Assembly (NCBI RefSeq): GCF_900167365.1
Contig: NZ_FUXL01000010.1
Span: 62,001-126,000 of the forward strand
Length of the DNA: 64,000 bases
Origin: Consotaella salsifontis
GTDB lineage: Bacteria; Pseudomonadota; Alphaproteobacteria; Rhizobiales; Rhizobiaceae
Reading direction: 5' to 3'
Under the pieces are notes generated by a model that saw only the letters and a program-made list of their open reading frames with translations, did no database searches and was not told the DNA's origin. The position numbers and the translations under genes are program-made. Of this stretch, positions 15,877-27,232 are shown in pieces (the stretch's first letter is position 1; each line of letters opens with the position of its first letter).

Positions 15877-17078
15877 GCATCCGCAAGCGCACCTGGACGA
15901 CGAAGGGCGTCGAGAAAACGGCATGGGTCTGCGACTATGTGGACGGAACCGGCAAGCGCCGGCTGCGCACATTCCAGCGCAAGAAGGAAGCCGACGCCTT
16001 CGCCGCCACGGCCTCGGTCGAAGTTCGAGAGGGCGTTCACGTCGCCGACAGCGCGACGGTCACGGTCAAGGAAGCCGGTGCGCTGTGGCTGAAGACTTGC
16101 GAAGGCGCGGGCCTGGAGCGGTCCACCACGGACCAATATCGCCAGCATGTCGAGCTGCACATTGATCCGTTCATCGGCGCCACGAAGCTGAACAAGATCA
16201 CGGTGCCCTCGGTGCGAGCCTTCCAGGAGAAGCTACGCGAGGAAGGCCGATCGGCCGCCATGGTCAAGCGGGTGACGGTGAGCCTCGGCAGCATCCTTTC
16301 CGACGCCCAGGAGCGCGGTCTTGTCGTGCGCAACGCCGTCCATGAGATGTCGAAGCGAAGGGGGAAAGGTGCCGCCAAGGCAGAGAAACGCCAGAAGGCT
16401 CGCCTCCGGTACGGGGTGGACATTCCGACGCGGGAAGAGGTCCGCGCGATCCTGGAGGCCGCTACGGGCCGCTATAGGCCCTTGCTGATCACAGCCATCT
16501 TTACCGGGATGCGGGCGAGCGAGTTGCGCGGCCTGCCGTGGCGAGATGTCGATCTCGACAAGGCGGTGATCCACGTCCGGCAGCGTGCCGACAGGTTCAA
16601 CGCGATCGGCTCGCCGAAGAGCGAGGCAGGACAACGCTCGATCCCGTTGACGCCGATGGTGATCAATACGCTGAAGGAATGGCGTCTGGCCTGCCCGAAA
16701 AGCGAACTCGATCTCGTCTTCCCGAACGCCGCCGGCAACGTCGAAAGCCTCGGCAACATCATCAACCGCGGGCTCCATCCGACGATGATCAAGGCCGGCG
16801 TGGCAGTCGAGACGGGCAAGGTGGACGAAGAGGGCAAGCCGATCCTCGCCGCTAAGTACACGGGGATGCACGCGCTGCGGCACTGGTACGCCTCATGGTG
16901 CATCAACGCCAAGTCGGATGGCGGGCTCGAGCTGTCGCCGAAGGCGGTCCAGAACCGGATGGGACATGCGTCGATCCAGATGACCTATGACGTCTATGGA
17001 CACCTGTTCCCGGCCGCCGACGAAGCCCAAGCTTTGGCCAAGGCGGAAGGGCTTTTGATGGCGGTCAACGCGACATAG
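15873..17078 (+). CDS. int: Tyrosine-type phage integrase
   Basis: A 401-residue site-specific recombinase. An AP2/Arm-type N-terminal domain (residues 1-60) precedes the SAM-like core-binding domain (65-165) and the catalytic domain. Catalytic residues are Arg214 (TGMRASELRG), His333 and Arg336 (HALRH) and Tyr375 (DVYGHLF). The GTG start overlaps the Arc gene stop. The gene ends about 50 bp before a tRNA 3'-end fragment, the normal layout for an integrase next to its attachment site. Confidence 0.95.
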   Translation: MSIRKRTWTTKGVEKTAWVCDYVDGTGKRRLRTFQRKKEADAFAATASVEVREGVHVADSATVTVKEAGALWLKTCEGAGLERSTTDQYRQHVELHIDPFIGATKLNKITVPSVRAFQEKLREEGRSAAMVKRVTVSLGSILSDAQERGLVVRNAVHEMSKRRGKGAAKAEKRQKARLRYGVDIPTREEVRAILEAATGRYRPLLITAIFTGMRASELRGLPWRDVDLDKAVIHVRQRADRFNAIGSPKSEAGQRSIPLTPMVINTLKEWRLACPKSELDLVFPNAAGNVESLGNIINRGLHPTMIKAGVAVETGKVDEEGKPILAAKYTGMHALRHWYASWCINAKSDGGLELSPKAVQNRMGHASIQMTYDVYGHLFPAADEAQALAKAEGLLMAVNAT

Positions 17079-17080
17079 AC

Positions 17081-17178
17081 GCGACATGTCGCCAAAAAGT
17101 CCTTTAGTTTCAGCGGCGGCAGGAAAAATCATAATCCGCGTGTCGGGGGTTCGAGTCCCTCCTCCGCTACCATTGCGC
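17081..17178. other. Prophage attachment site: tRNA 3'-end fragment
   Basis: A 12-bp palindrome GCGACATGTCGC (17081-17092) follows the integrase stop. From about 17127 the sequence reads like the 3' half of a tRNA: TCATAATCC (anticodon loop with CAT), the T-arm GGGGGTTCGAGTCCCTC, the acceptor strand CTCCGCT and A-CCA ending at 17172. The 5' half is missing, so this is an att remnant and not a gene. A CAT anticodon suggests tRNA-Ile2 or tRNA-Met (inference). The last 22 bp recur exactly at 45557-45578. Confidence 0.75.
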
Positions 17179-17213
17179 GTCTGGCAATGGTTTCAATGGT
17201 TTACCCTATCGGT

Positions 17214-17303
17214 TTTCAAGGCATCTCGACGCGCTCGGTCGATGACCTCGTCAAGGCGATGGGCATGTGCGGCATCTCGAAGAGCCAAGTGCAGCGTCAT
17301 CGG
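17214..17303 (+). mobile_element. IS256-family transposase fragment
   Basis: A 30-codon in-frame stretch encodes QGISTRSVDDLVKAMGMCGI then SKSQVQ, the well-conserved early motif of IS256/Mutator-family transposases. It has no start codon, no catalytic DDE residues and no visible ends. It is a relic wedged between the phage attachment site and the thiD promoter. Confidence 0.8.
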
Positions 17304-17311
17304 ACTGCCTG

Positions 17312-17320
17312 TGCTATAAT
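17312..17320 (+). promoter_or_regulatory. Extended -10 promoter for thiD
   Basis: TGC-TATAAT (TATAAT at 17315-17320) is a consensus extended -10 element placed nine bases ahead of the TPP riboswitch, the right place for a transcription start at its 5' end. No good -35 element is visible. The sequence upstream is IS256 relic, so the promoter may lie partly on transposon-derived DNA. Confidence 0.6.
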
Positions 17321-17328
17321 CACGCTAC

Positions 17329-17424
17329 CGAGGGGTGCCCCGCCAAGGGGCTGAGATTCTGTTGGCCGAACGGCAGCACAGCGACCCTTTGAACCTGATC
17401 CGGATCATGCCGGCGAAGGGACAG
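17329..17424 (+). promoter_or_regulatory. TPP riboswitch (thi box) upstream of thiD
   Basis: Canonical thi-box elements are present in order: GGGGTGCC, CAAGGGGCTGAGATT, ACCCTTTGAACCTGATCCGG and ATCATGCCGGCGAAGGGA. The conserved CTGAGA and CTGATC are the pyrimidine and pyrophosphate sensing arms. Downstream, GGCCTC (17449-17454) pairs with GAGGCC (17461-17466) and may be the expression-platform stem. High thiamin pyrophosphate is expected to lower thiD expression. Confidence 0.95.
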
Positions 17425-17546
17425 GTCGCGTTGCCTTCCGCCTTTGCCGGCCTCGCAAAAGAGGCCACCATGCCCCGAAGAACAAACCTCATTTTCGCCA
17501 TTTGCCCTGTCGCAACCGACATCGCGATCGGACAAAGTTGGCTGTC

Positions 17547-18365
17547 GTGATCGCGAACATCCTGACCATCGCCGGCACCGATCCGTCCGGCGGCGCCGGC
17601 ATCCAAGCAGACATCAAGACATTCTCGGCGCTCGGCGCCTATGCCGCGTCAGCGATCACCGCCGTGGTCGCGCAGAACACGCAAGGAGTCCGCTCCTATG
17701 TTGCCCTGGAGCCAGCATTCGTGGCCGATCAGATCGACGCCGTCCTCGACGACGTGCGGATCGATGCCGTCAAGATCGGCATGATCGCCAATGCTCGGAT
17801 TGCCGAAACGGTAGCGGATCGCCTACGCTACCATGCGGCGCGCAATATCGTGCTCGATCCGGTCATGGTGGCCAAGAGCGGGCATTCACTCCTTGATGCG
17901 GACGCCGTGGCCGCGGTGCGAGAATTGCTTGTTCCGCTTGTGACGCTGATCACTCCCAACCTGCCGGAAGCGGCCGTGCTGCTCGCGCGGGAAGACGGCT
18001 GGACGGCCGACGATATGCAGGCAGCCTTGCCCGATCTTCTGGCATTGGGAAGCGCCTGGGTGCTTCTGAAGGGCGGTCATCTGGAAGACAACGCGCAAAG
18101 CACTGATCTGCTGTTCGGACGGGATGGAATGACAGCCTTTCCAGCTCCGCGCATCGCAACCCGCAACGATCACGGAACGGGGTGCACATTGTCAGCCGCT
18201 ATCGCCGCGCTTTTGCCGTCCCATGGCATGGTGGACAGTGTGCGGGAAGCCAAGGCGTACCTCCACGGCGCACTGGCGGCAAGCAACGCGCTCGATGTCG
18301 GCCTCGGTCATGGGCCGCTGCACCATTTCCATCGTCTGTGGCCCCAGCACGAGCCGGCGCGGTGA
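17547..18365 (+). CDS. thiD: Hydroxymethylpyrimidine/phosphomethylpyrimidine kinase
   Basis: A 272-residue cytosolic kinase that phosphorylates HMP and HMP-P in the pyrimidine branch of thiamin synthesis. The family start NILTIAGTDPSGGAGIQADI is immediate if GTG 17547 is used; an in-frame ATG at 17502 adds an atypical Arg-rich leader. The late RNDHGTGCTLSAAIAA motif holds the catalytic Gly-x-Gly-Cys anion hole. It is transcribed alone behind a TPP riboswitch and converges on thiE. Confidence 0.95.
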   Translation: MIANILTIAGTDPSGGAGIQADIKTFSALGAYAASAITAVVAQNTQGVRSYVALEPAFVADQIDAVLDDVRIDAVKIGMIANARIAETVADRLRYHAARNIVLDPVMVAKSGHSLLDADAVAAVRELLVPLVTLITPNLPEAAVLLAREDGWTADDMQAALPDLLALGSAWVLLKGGHLEDNAQSTDLLFGRDGMTAFPAPRIATRNDHGTGCTLSAAIAALLPSHGMVDSVREAKAYLHGALAASNALDVGLGHGPLHHFHRLWPQHEPAR

Positions 18366-18434
18366 GAGGCAGACCAGGCGGCACCGCGTTTCCGCCGAAG
18401 CGCTTGTGCTGAAACCGGAAAGGGTTCATCGGGA

Positions 18435-18474
18435 GCGTAAGGCCGAGAAGGTGTACGACATTTCGGCCTTACGC
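18435..18474. terminator. Bidirectional terminator between thiD and thiE
   Basis: GCGTAAGGCCGA (18435-18446) and TCGGCCTTACGC (18463-18474) form a perfect 12-bp stem with a 16-base loop, lying between convergent thiD and thiE and touching the thiE stop codon. The symmetry suits termination from both sides, although T-runs are weak. Confidence 0.75.
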
Positions 18475-18475
18475 C

Positions 18476-19149
18476 TCAGCCCGCCACGAGAGCTCCAGGC
18501 GCTGCGTTTTCCAAGCGCCGCGACCGGATGGCGTCGATTTCAGTGGCAAGAATTCGCGCCGCCGCTTCCGGGTTCCGCTGACCGCAAATGGCCGAGACCA
18601 CTGCGATGCCCCTCGCGCCGACCGCCAGCACCGACGCGATATGCCGTCGCTTGAGACCGCCGATGGCGACGGCCGGGATGGAGCTGGCGGCAATCTGCGC
18701 CGCGAGACCGTCAAATCCTACTGGCAATTTGTGATCCAGCTTGGTCTGCGTGGCAAAGACAGGGCCAGCGCCAATATAGTCCACCAGTGCGGGATCCGCT
18801 GCGGCGGCCATTTCGGGGGTCTCGACGGAAAGACCAAGGATCGCCTCTGGCCCGATCCAGGCGCGCGCCTCGGCCGCAGACATGTCGCCCTGCCCTATAT
18901 GGACACCGTCCGCGCCGATGGCGACGGCGGCCGCTACATCGTCGTTGACGATCAGCCTTGCGCCCGTACCCTCAAGCGTGGACTTCAGCACCTTTCCCGT
19001 GGCGACCAGTTGCGCCGTATCACCCGTCTTGTCGCGAAGCTGCACCATGGTCGCGCCGCCGGCCACGGCAGCGCGGGCTGTTTCCACCATGCCGATCCCG
19101 GCGCAAAGACAGGGATCGAGCACGAGATAAAGCGACAGATCGAACGGCG

Positions 19150-19153
<4 letters not shown>
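18476..19153 (-). CDS. thiE: Thiamine-phosphate synthase
   Basis: A 225-residue TIM-barrel enzyme that joins HMP-PP and thiazole phosphate into thiamin phosphate. Family motifs are VQLRDKTGDT (residues about 37-46), LIVNDDVAAAVAIGADGVHI and GQGDM in the middle, GAGPVFATQTK, and VAIGGLKRRHIASVLAVGA near the C-terminus. The start overlaps the thiM stop by ATGA, so it is the last gene of the thiC-thiM-thiE operon. Confidence 0.95.
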
Positions 19154-21972
<2,819 letters not shown>

Positions 21973-22080
21973 GTGAATGCGCAAAGACTGCGCCCCTCCC
22001 CGCACCTTGTCAACCGCCATGCAGGCGGCTGACAATATACGCGTTTTTCTAAAGTCCCGGCATCGAGCGATCCCGAGCGC

Positions 22081-22296
22081 TTGGCCCTGATGCTGCCGGA
22101 TGCGAAGCAGCCAGTGGCCCCGACGCACTGGAGTTTTGGTCAGCTTTCGCGCCTCGTCGACGCGCCGGCGGCCAATCTGCGCCAGCTTCCAGCGGCGCTC
22201 GCCGGCATCAACCTGCAATATGGCCTGACCTCGCATCGTGCCGAGCAGGTGAAGACGCTGGATATCGAGGATGGCCGCATCGAGCTGCGCGCCGTT
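22081..22296 (+). pseudogene. DUF932 plasmid/phage-type protein fragment
   Basis: About 70 codons encode PVAPTHWSFGQLSRLVDAPA, ANLRQLPAALAGINLQYGLT and SHRAEQVKTL, the conserved early part of DUF932 proteins carried on alphaproteobacterial plasmids and integrative elements. The gene is cut off where an IS5-type sequence begins, and no in-frame continuation exists. It is a relic of an earlier mobile element. Confidence 0.75.
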
Positions 22297-22300
22297 TGCC

Positions 22301-22450
22301 GGAACCATCGGCGATGCCGCCAACGCCGTCCTCGCCGCCGTCGGCTACAACTTCAGGCGCATCCTCGCCTGGCTCAGGCTCTTCGTCGCCTTCATCAACG
22401 ACGCCCTCTTCACGCTCGTCACTCAGGCCGAGTCCGTCCAGGCGGCTTGA
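22301..22450 (+). mobile_element. IS5-type transposase C-terminal remnant
   Basis: Fifty codons ending in TGA at 22448-22450 encode GTIGDAANAVLAAVGYNFRR then ILAWLRLFVAFINDAL, the typical C-terminal end of IS5-group transposases. It fuses directly to the DUF932 fragment, so a transposon probably inserted there and was later deleted. Confidence 0.75.
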
Positions 22451-22653
22451 TCTGCGTTCTTCACGGACGACTCAAGCAGCAATGGCTCCATGTTCAAGCG
22501 CGACCAGCACCCGGAACCCATGTTTCTTTCAGACGGTTCGGTGCCTTTGGCGGACAGAGGCACCGTTACGCCGGCACCCGGAGAAAGAGCCACTGCGCAG
22601 GCGGAGGACTTTTCCGCCTCGTTGACCGCGAAAGACGCTGCGGTTTCGGCAGC

Positions 22654-22800
22654 GGCGCCACGTCCCGGGCTCCCAGGTCGCCCGACCTATGTCACGGCTT
22701 CGTACCAACAGATAGACCTCAACCGCGCGAGGCGTGATCCGAGGCCAAAAGACGATGGAGATCCGGCAATTAGGGGTCCCCACCTCTCCTCCGCTTGGCT
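22654..22800. repeat. Dispersed ~140-bp repeat, copy A
   Basis: Related to copies at 35136-35280 and 45437-45578. Shared blocks, in order: CGTCCCGGGCTC, CGACCTATG, CTTCGTACCA-CAGAT-GAC, AACCGCGCGAGGCG, AAAAGACGATGGA, and a right end with GGGGTCCCC and CTCCTCCGCT that resembles a tRNA T-arm plus acceptor strand. Here it separates the thiamin/IS-remnant block from the arsenic block. See findings. Confidence 0.75.
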
Positions 22801-22949
22801 CTTCTAGAACCGCCTTGGCATACAAGATGCTGTTGGGTGGGACATCCACGACATCAGTTGGGTTATTCCAAAGGTTCGAACACCCGTTGTCGAGGTCGAG
22901 AGTTACGGGCGGTCCCCTCGGGCACATGCGGCCACTCTAACCGCGCCGG

Positions 22950-23708
22950 CTAGGTCGAGCGTTGATTGACCCGCTTGGAGAGTTGCTCGGCGCTTTCGAT
23001 GCGCTCGGAGTAGCGGTCGGTGAGATAGGCGGAGCGGCCGCGCACGAGGTGGGTGAACTTCACCAACTCCTCCATGACGTCGACGATCCGGTTGTAGTAC
23101 GGCGACGGCTTCATGCGGTCGTTCTCGTCGAATTCGGTGAACGCTCTCGGAACGGAGGACTGGTTGGGGATCGTCACCATGCGCATCCAACGGCCGAGGA
23201 TGCGCATCTGGTTGACGGCGTTGAAGCTCTGCGAGCCGCCGCTGACTTCCATCACCGCCAGCGTCTTGCCCTGGGTCGGGCGGATGGCTCCGAGGGAAAG
23301 CGGCAGCCAATCGATCTGCGCCTTCATGATGCCGGTCATCGCGCCATGGCGTTCCGGGCTCACCCAGACCATACCCTCGGACCAGGCGGCGAGATCGCGC
23401 AATTCCTGCACCTTGGGGTGATCCGGGTCCGCACCGTCCGGCAGAGGGAGACCGGCCGGGTTGAAGGTTCGGGTTTCCGCACCGAACCAGCGCAGCAACC
23501 TACTCGCTTCCTCGGAGACCAGCCGCGAGAAGGAACGGCTGCGCAACGAACCGTAGAGGATGAGGATGCGCGGCGCGTGTCGCGGTCCGTCCGGCCCGGC
23601 CAGTGCGGCCAGATCGACTAGGCGCAGGTGGGCGACGTCGACGTTGGGCAGATCAGCAGGGGGTGTGGTCAATGGTCCCTCCCCGCCGTCTCCTTCCTTC
23701 CCCGGCAC
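22950..23708 (-). CDS. arsH: ArsH, NADPH-dependent FMN organoarsenical oxidase
   Basis: A 252-residue flavodoxin-like protein that oxidises trivalent organoarsenicals to less toxic pentavalent forms. The FMN phosphate-binding loop is [20 protein letters not shown] (residues about 50-70). The core has [20 protein letters not shown] and a [20 protein letters not shown] segment, both strongly conserved in ArsH. It is the last gene of the arsR-arsC-arsC-acr3-arsH operon, three bases after acr3. Confidence 0.95.
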   Translation of the reverse strand: MPGKEGDGGEGPLTTPPADLPNVDVAHLRLVDLAALAGPDGPRHAPRILILYGSLRSRSFSRLVSEEASRLLRWFGAETRTFNPAGLPLPDGADPDHPKVQELRDLAAWSEGMVWVSPERHGAMTGIMKAQIDWLPLSLGAIRPTQGKTLAVMEVSGGSQSFNAVNQMRILGRWMRMVTIPNQSSVPRAFTEFDENDRMKPSPYYNRIVDVMEELVKFTHLVRGRSAYLTDRYSERIESAEQLSKRVNQRST

Positions 23709-23711
23709 GCA

Positions 23712-24785
23712 TCAAACCCTTGCCTCCTCTGTCTTTGGTCTGGGGAACCAACGGTCTCCCAGCCGCAAGGCGACATGGACGAGCAGGATCAGCACCGGCA
23801 CCTCGACCAACGGGCCGATGACGGCGGCGAAGGCGACCGGCGAGGCGAGCCCGAAGGCGGCGACGGCGACCGCAATCGCCAGCTCGAAATTGTTGCCGGC
23901 GGCGGTGAAGGCGACGGCGGTGGTGCGCGGGTAGTCAGCCTCGATCAGCCGGCCCATGACGAAGCTCACCAGAAACTGCACGACGAAATAGATGATCAGC
24001 GGCACCGCGATCCGCACCACATCAAGCGGAAGGCGCACGACGTCGCCGCCCTTGAGGCTGAACATGGCGACGATGGTGAAGAGCAGCGCGGCGAGTGTGA
24101 TCGGCCCGATCCTTGGCAGGAACCTCGTCGCGTACCAGTCGGCCCCCATGCGCGGGATCAGCACCTTGCGCGTCAGGAATCCGGCGGCGAAGGGAATGCC
24201 GAGATAGATCAGCACAGCCTCGGTGATGGTCCAGAAGGAGACGTCGACGACGCTGCCCTCCAGCCCGAACAGCGGCGGCAGGACGCTCAAGAAGAACCAG
24301 GCGTAGGTGGAGAAGAACAGGATCTGAAAGATTGAGTTGAAGGCGACGAGGCCGGCGACGTACTGGTTGTCGCCGCGCGCGAGCTGGTTCCACACCAGCA
24401 CCATGGCGATGCAGCGGGCGAGACCGATGAGGATCAGGCCGGTCATGTATTCGGGCTGGTCATGAAGGAAGACCACGGCGAGCGCGAACATCAGGACCGG
24501 GCCGATGATCCAGTTCTGCACCAGCGAGATGACAAGGATGCGCTTGTCGGCGAACACCTCGTGCAGCGCCTCGTAGCGGACGCGCGCCAGCGGCGGGAAC
24601 ATCATCAGGATCAGGCCGATGGCGATGGGAATGTTGGTGGTGCCGACCGACAGCGCGTCCATCGCCTGCGGCAGGCCGTCGACGAAGGTGCCGAGCGCGA
24701 CGCCCAGCGCCATGGCGGCGAAGATCCACAGCGTCAGGTAGCGGTCGAGAAAGGACAGGCGCGAAGCGGGACGCGGCGTGGTCAT
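23712..24785 (-). CDS. acr3: ACR3-family arsenite efflux transporter
   Basis: A 357-residue inner-membrane protein with about ten transmembrane helices. Signature segments are [40 protein letters not shown] with the functionally essential Cys, and [20 protein letters not shown] with the conserved Glu. It expels arsenite made by the two ArsC enzymes. Often called ArsB in annotations, although the true ArsB family is unrelated. It is the fourth gene of the operon. Confidence 0.95.
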   Translation of the reverse strand: MTTPRPASRLSFLDRYLTLWIFAAMALGVALGTFVDGLPQAMDALSVGTTNIPIAIGLILMMFPPLARVRYEALHEVFADKRILVISLVQNWIIGPVLMFALAVVFLHDQPEYMTGLILIGLARCIAMVLVWNQLARGDNQYVAGLVAFNSIFQILFFSTYAWFFLSVLPPLFGLEGSVVDVSFWTITEAVLIYLGIPFAAGFLTRKVLIPRMGADWYATRFLPRIGPITLAALLFTIVAMFSLKGGDVVRLPLDVVRIAVPLIIYFVVQFLVSFVMGRLIEADYPRTTAVAFTAAGNNFELAIAVAVAAFGLASPVAFAAVIGPLVEVPVLILLVHVALRLGDRWFPRPKTEEARV

Positions 24786-24835
24786 GGACAGCTCCGTGAA
24801 AGAACAGCAACGGGAGGAATTGCCTCGGTGTCCGG

Positions 24836-25254
24836 TCAGCCCGCGCGGTGGCTATCCTCGGCGACAACGGCCTCGCCGTCCTCCTTGGTAAAGGTCGCGA
24901 CCGGGTGATCGAGCAGTGCCAGCACCGCCTCGGAGGGCCGGCAGAGCTTCGCGCCTTTGCCGGTCACCACGATCGGGCGGTTGATGAGGATCGGATGGGC
25001 GATCATCGCGTCGATCAACTGGTCGTCGGTGAGGGAAAGATCGTCGAGGCCAAGCTCCGCATAGGGCGTCCCCTTCTGGCGCAGGAGATCGCGCGCCGAG
25101 GTCTTCATCAGGCCTATCAGCTCGACCAGACGCTCCCGGCTCGGCGGGTCCTTGAGATACTCGATGACATCCGGCTCCTCGCCGGACTGGCGGATCATGG
25201 CGAGCACGTGCGCGACGTGCCGCAGGCGGGGTTGTGATAGATCGTGACGGTCAT
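24836..25254 (-). pseudogene. arsC: Glutaredoxin-type arsenate reductase ArsC, frameshifted
   Basis: From ATG 25254 the frame reads MTVTIYHNPACGTSRT and then a stop soon after. The catalytic loop (Cys11 in ACGTSR) is therefore separated from the rest, VLAMIRQSGEEPDVIEYLKD through RPIVVTGKGAKLCRP, which is open in another frame to 24836. Adding one A near 25210 (CGCACG to CGCAACG) restores the usual TSRNVLAMI. The internal start at 25207 would lack the catalytic cysteine. Either the gene is inactive or the base is missing from the consensus. The LMW-type ArsC next door could substitute. Confidence 0.85.
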
Positions 25255-25261
25255 CGGAGCC

Positions 25262-25792
25262 TCAGGCGACGTCGGGACGGGAAAAGGATGCGCCTTCCAT
25301 TCGCCCGATATCGCGGACCTTTGCCGAGAGGGAGATACGTTCGAGCCGCTCGATCGGCAGCGCGGCGAAGGCCGTGACGCGGTTCTTCAGGTACCGGAAA
25401 GCGCGCTCGAAGGCCGCCCGCGTGAATGCCTCGCTCCGCGTCTCCGCCGCCGGATCCTCGATTCCCCAGTGCGCTGTCACTGGCTGGCCCGGCCAGACCG
25501 GGCAGGCTTCTCCGGCCGCCTGGTCGCAGACGGTGAAGACGAAATCCATGATGGGCGCGTTGGGGCCCGCGAACTCGCCCCACGATTTCGACCTGAGGCC
25601 TTCCGTCGGGTAGCCGTTGTCCTCCAAAAGGGCGAGCGCCGTCGGGTGTACTTCCCCCTTGGGATGGCTGCCGGCCGAAAAGGCGTTGAAGCGCCCCGCG
25701 CCGTCCTGGCGCAGGATGCTCTCGCCGAGGATCGAGCGGGCCGAATTGCCCGTGCATAGGAAGAGCACGTTGAAGGGCTGGGTGCGGGTCAT
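25262..25792 (-). CDS. arsC: Arsenate reductase, LMW-phosphatase (thioredoxin) type
   Basis: A 176-residue cytosolic enzyme that reduces arsenate to arsenite. The N-terminal P-loop is VLFLCTGNSARSI (C-x5-R, catalytic Cys13). The centre carries VCDQAAGEACPVWPG with the two further redox cysteines, and a C-terminal extension of about 40 residues follows. The start overlaps the arsR stop by ATGA. It is a second, unrelated ArsC type in the same operon. Confidence 0.93.
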   Translation of the reverse strand: MTRTQPFNVLFLCTGNSARSILGESILRQDGAGRFNAFSAGSHPKGEVHPTALALLEDNGYPTEGLRSKSWGEFAGPNAPIMDFVFTVCDQAAGEACPVWPGQPVTAHWGIEDPAAETRSEAFTRAAFERAFRYLKNRVTAFAALPIERLERISLSAKVRDIGRMEGASFSRPDVA

Positions 25793-26136
25793 GTGCAGGT
25801 CTCCCGATCACAGGATGAGGTAAACTTGGCGATGTCGCCGCAGATTTCGGGGCGGCCGTTGCAGCAGTCCTCGGTGAGAAAGGCGAGCAGGGCACGCATC
25901 TCCTCGAAATGGACGGCATAGAAGATGCGCCTTCCGTCACGACGGGAGGTGAGCAGGCCGGAGCGCTCCAGCGCCGCCAGATGGAAGCTCATGCGCGTCG
26001 GCGGAATGGCCAGCGCCTCCGCGATCTCGCCGGACGGCATGCCGCTCGGCCCGGCCTTCACCAACATTCGGAACGCGGCGAGGCGGTCGGCATGCGCCAA
26101 GGCAGCAAGACTGGAAACAGCGGTATCATCATCCAT
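25789..26136 (-). CDS. arsR: ArsR-family arsenic-responsive repressor
   Basis: A 115-residue winged-helix repressor (MDDDTAVSSLAALAHADRLA, with the HTH at PSGEIAEALAIPPTRMSFHL). It lacks the classic ELCVCDL site. Instead, a cysteine group lies at the C-terminal end of the fold (residues about 91, 92 and 99, DCCNGRPEIC), as in the divergent Acidithiobacillus-type ArsR proteins. A TTG at 26151 is an alternative start. The upstream region contains dyads suited to autoregulation. Confidence 0.9.
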   Translation of the reverse strand: MDDDTAVSSLAALAHADRLAAFRMLVKAGPSGMPSGEIAEALAIPPTRMSFHLAALERSGLLTSRRDGRRIFYAVHFEEMRALLAFLTEDCCNGRPEICGDIAKFTSSCDRETCT

Positions 26137-26332
26137 AATACGATTATGCAAATATCGTTGTAATATTCAAGGATGAAGCAATCAGACGCGTCACATTGCC
26201 GTGAAAAGAATGCGGCCACCACGCTTTCCGGTGGTCAGAGGCTTCGTCGCCAATCTCGCCGCTCCTTGTTCCTCGGTCGATGCAATGGCAAGTTTGCTGA
26301 TCGCAGGGTCGAGTTAAAGGAGGAACTTGGCT
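26137..26332. promoter_or_regulatory. Divergent ars/aio regulatory region with ArsR-like dyads
   Basis: The gap separates arsR (left) from aioX (right). Next to arsR it is AT-rich, with ATACGATTATGCAAATATCG then TTGTAATATTC, an imperfect dyad in the position of an ArsR operator. On the other side AGGAGG (26318-26323) is the aioX ribosome-binding site. The middle holds an unrecognised stretch with a hairpin (CCACGCTTTCCGGTGG). Confidence 0.6.
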
Positions 26333-27232
26333 GTGCAACCGAAAAGTGGTGCTCAAGCACTGACGCGGCGCTCGCTGCTACTCGCGGCGTTGGCGGGAAC
26401 AATCACGGCGCGCCCGTCCAAAGGAGAAGATTTTCTTGACCAGGACGAGATCCGTTTTGGGCTGACGCCCGTCTTCCTGAACTCCGATCTCGAACTGCTT
26501 GATCGATTTCAGGTCTATCTGCGAAAGGTGACTGGTCTTCCGATTCTTTTGGTGACGCGGCGGACCTACCAGGAAATCACAGCGCTGCTGATCTCGCGAC
26601 AACTCGATGCCGCCTGGATCTGCGGTTATCCCTTCGTTGAGGCGCAGGCTCAGTTGCAGTTGGTCGCCGTCCCGATTTGGCGGGGGCGCCCTCTCTACCG
26701 ATCCTACATCATCGTCGGCGCGGACCACGCGCCGGCCGCCGACATCGCCGACCTGAGAGGCGACATCCACGCCTTCTCGGATCCAGATTCCAATTCGGGG
26801 TGGCTCGTCACCAATGCCCTCTTGGCTGAACGGGAATTGAGGGCCGAGACCTTCTTCTCGCGCACCTTCTTCACCTATGGACACCGCGACGTCATTCGCG
26901 CCGTCGCCAGCGGCCTGGCCGACTCGGGCTCGGTCGACGGCTACGTCTATGAGGTCATTTCCGAGTTGGAGCCGGATCTGACGGGCCGAACGCGTGTGCT
27001 TCGCCGCTCGGAATGGCTGGGGTTTCCTCCCGTTGCCGCACCGCTGCTGCCCGTTTCTCCCCGGCGGCTCGAGGTCCTCAAAGCGGCGCTCCTCGGCATG
27101 CCGTCCGATTCCGACGGAGCCATCATCCTGAAGACGCTGCGCCTCGACGGGTTTGGGCGTGAGGACGCTTCCCTGTTCGAGCCGATCGCCCGAAAGGCGT
27201 CGCTCGTTGCGAAGCTCGATCAGCATGCGTAG
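26333..27232 (+). CDS. aioX: AioX, periplasmic arsenite-binding protein
   Basis: A 299-residue PhnD-like substrate-binding protein that presents arsenite to the AioS sensor. A Tat-like leader (LTRRSLLLAALAGTITARPS) is followed by EIRFGLTPVFLNSDLELLDR, TRRTYQEITALLISRQLDAA, WICGYPFVEAQ with a cysteine, and SDPDSNSGWLVTNALL. GTG 26333 is nine bases after AGGAGG; the TTG at 26327 is too close. The stop overlaps aioS by eight bases. Identity rests on family features plus the aioXSR order. Confidence 0.9.
   Translation: MQPKSGAQALTRRSLLLAALAGTITARPSKGEDFLDQDEIRFGLTPVFLNSDLELLDRFQVYLRKVTGLPILLVTRRTYQEITALLISRQLDAAWICGYPFVEAQAQLQLVAVPIWRGRPLYRSYIIVGADHAPAADIADLRGDIHAFSDPDSNSGWLVTNALLAERELRAETFFSRTFFTYGHRDVIRAVASGLADSGSVDGYVYEVISELEPDLTGRTRVLRRSEWLGFPPVAAPLLPVSPRRLEVLKAALLGMPSDSDGAIILKTLRLDGFGREDASLFEPIARKASLVAKLDQHA

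Noticed and set aside
17097-17172. Complete tRNA gene next to the integrase
   Set aside because: Only the 3' half fits. The bases where the 5' acceptor strand and D-arm should be do not pair with the CTCCGCT strand, so it is an attachment remnant.
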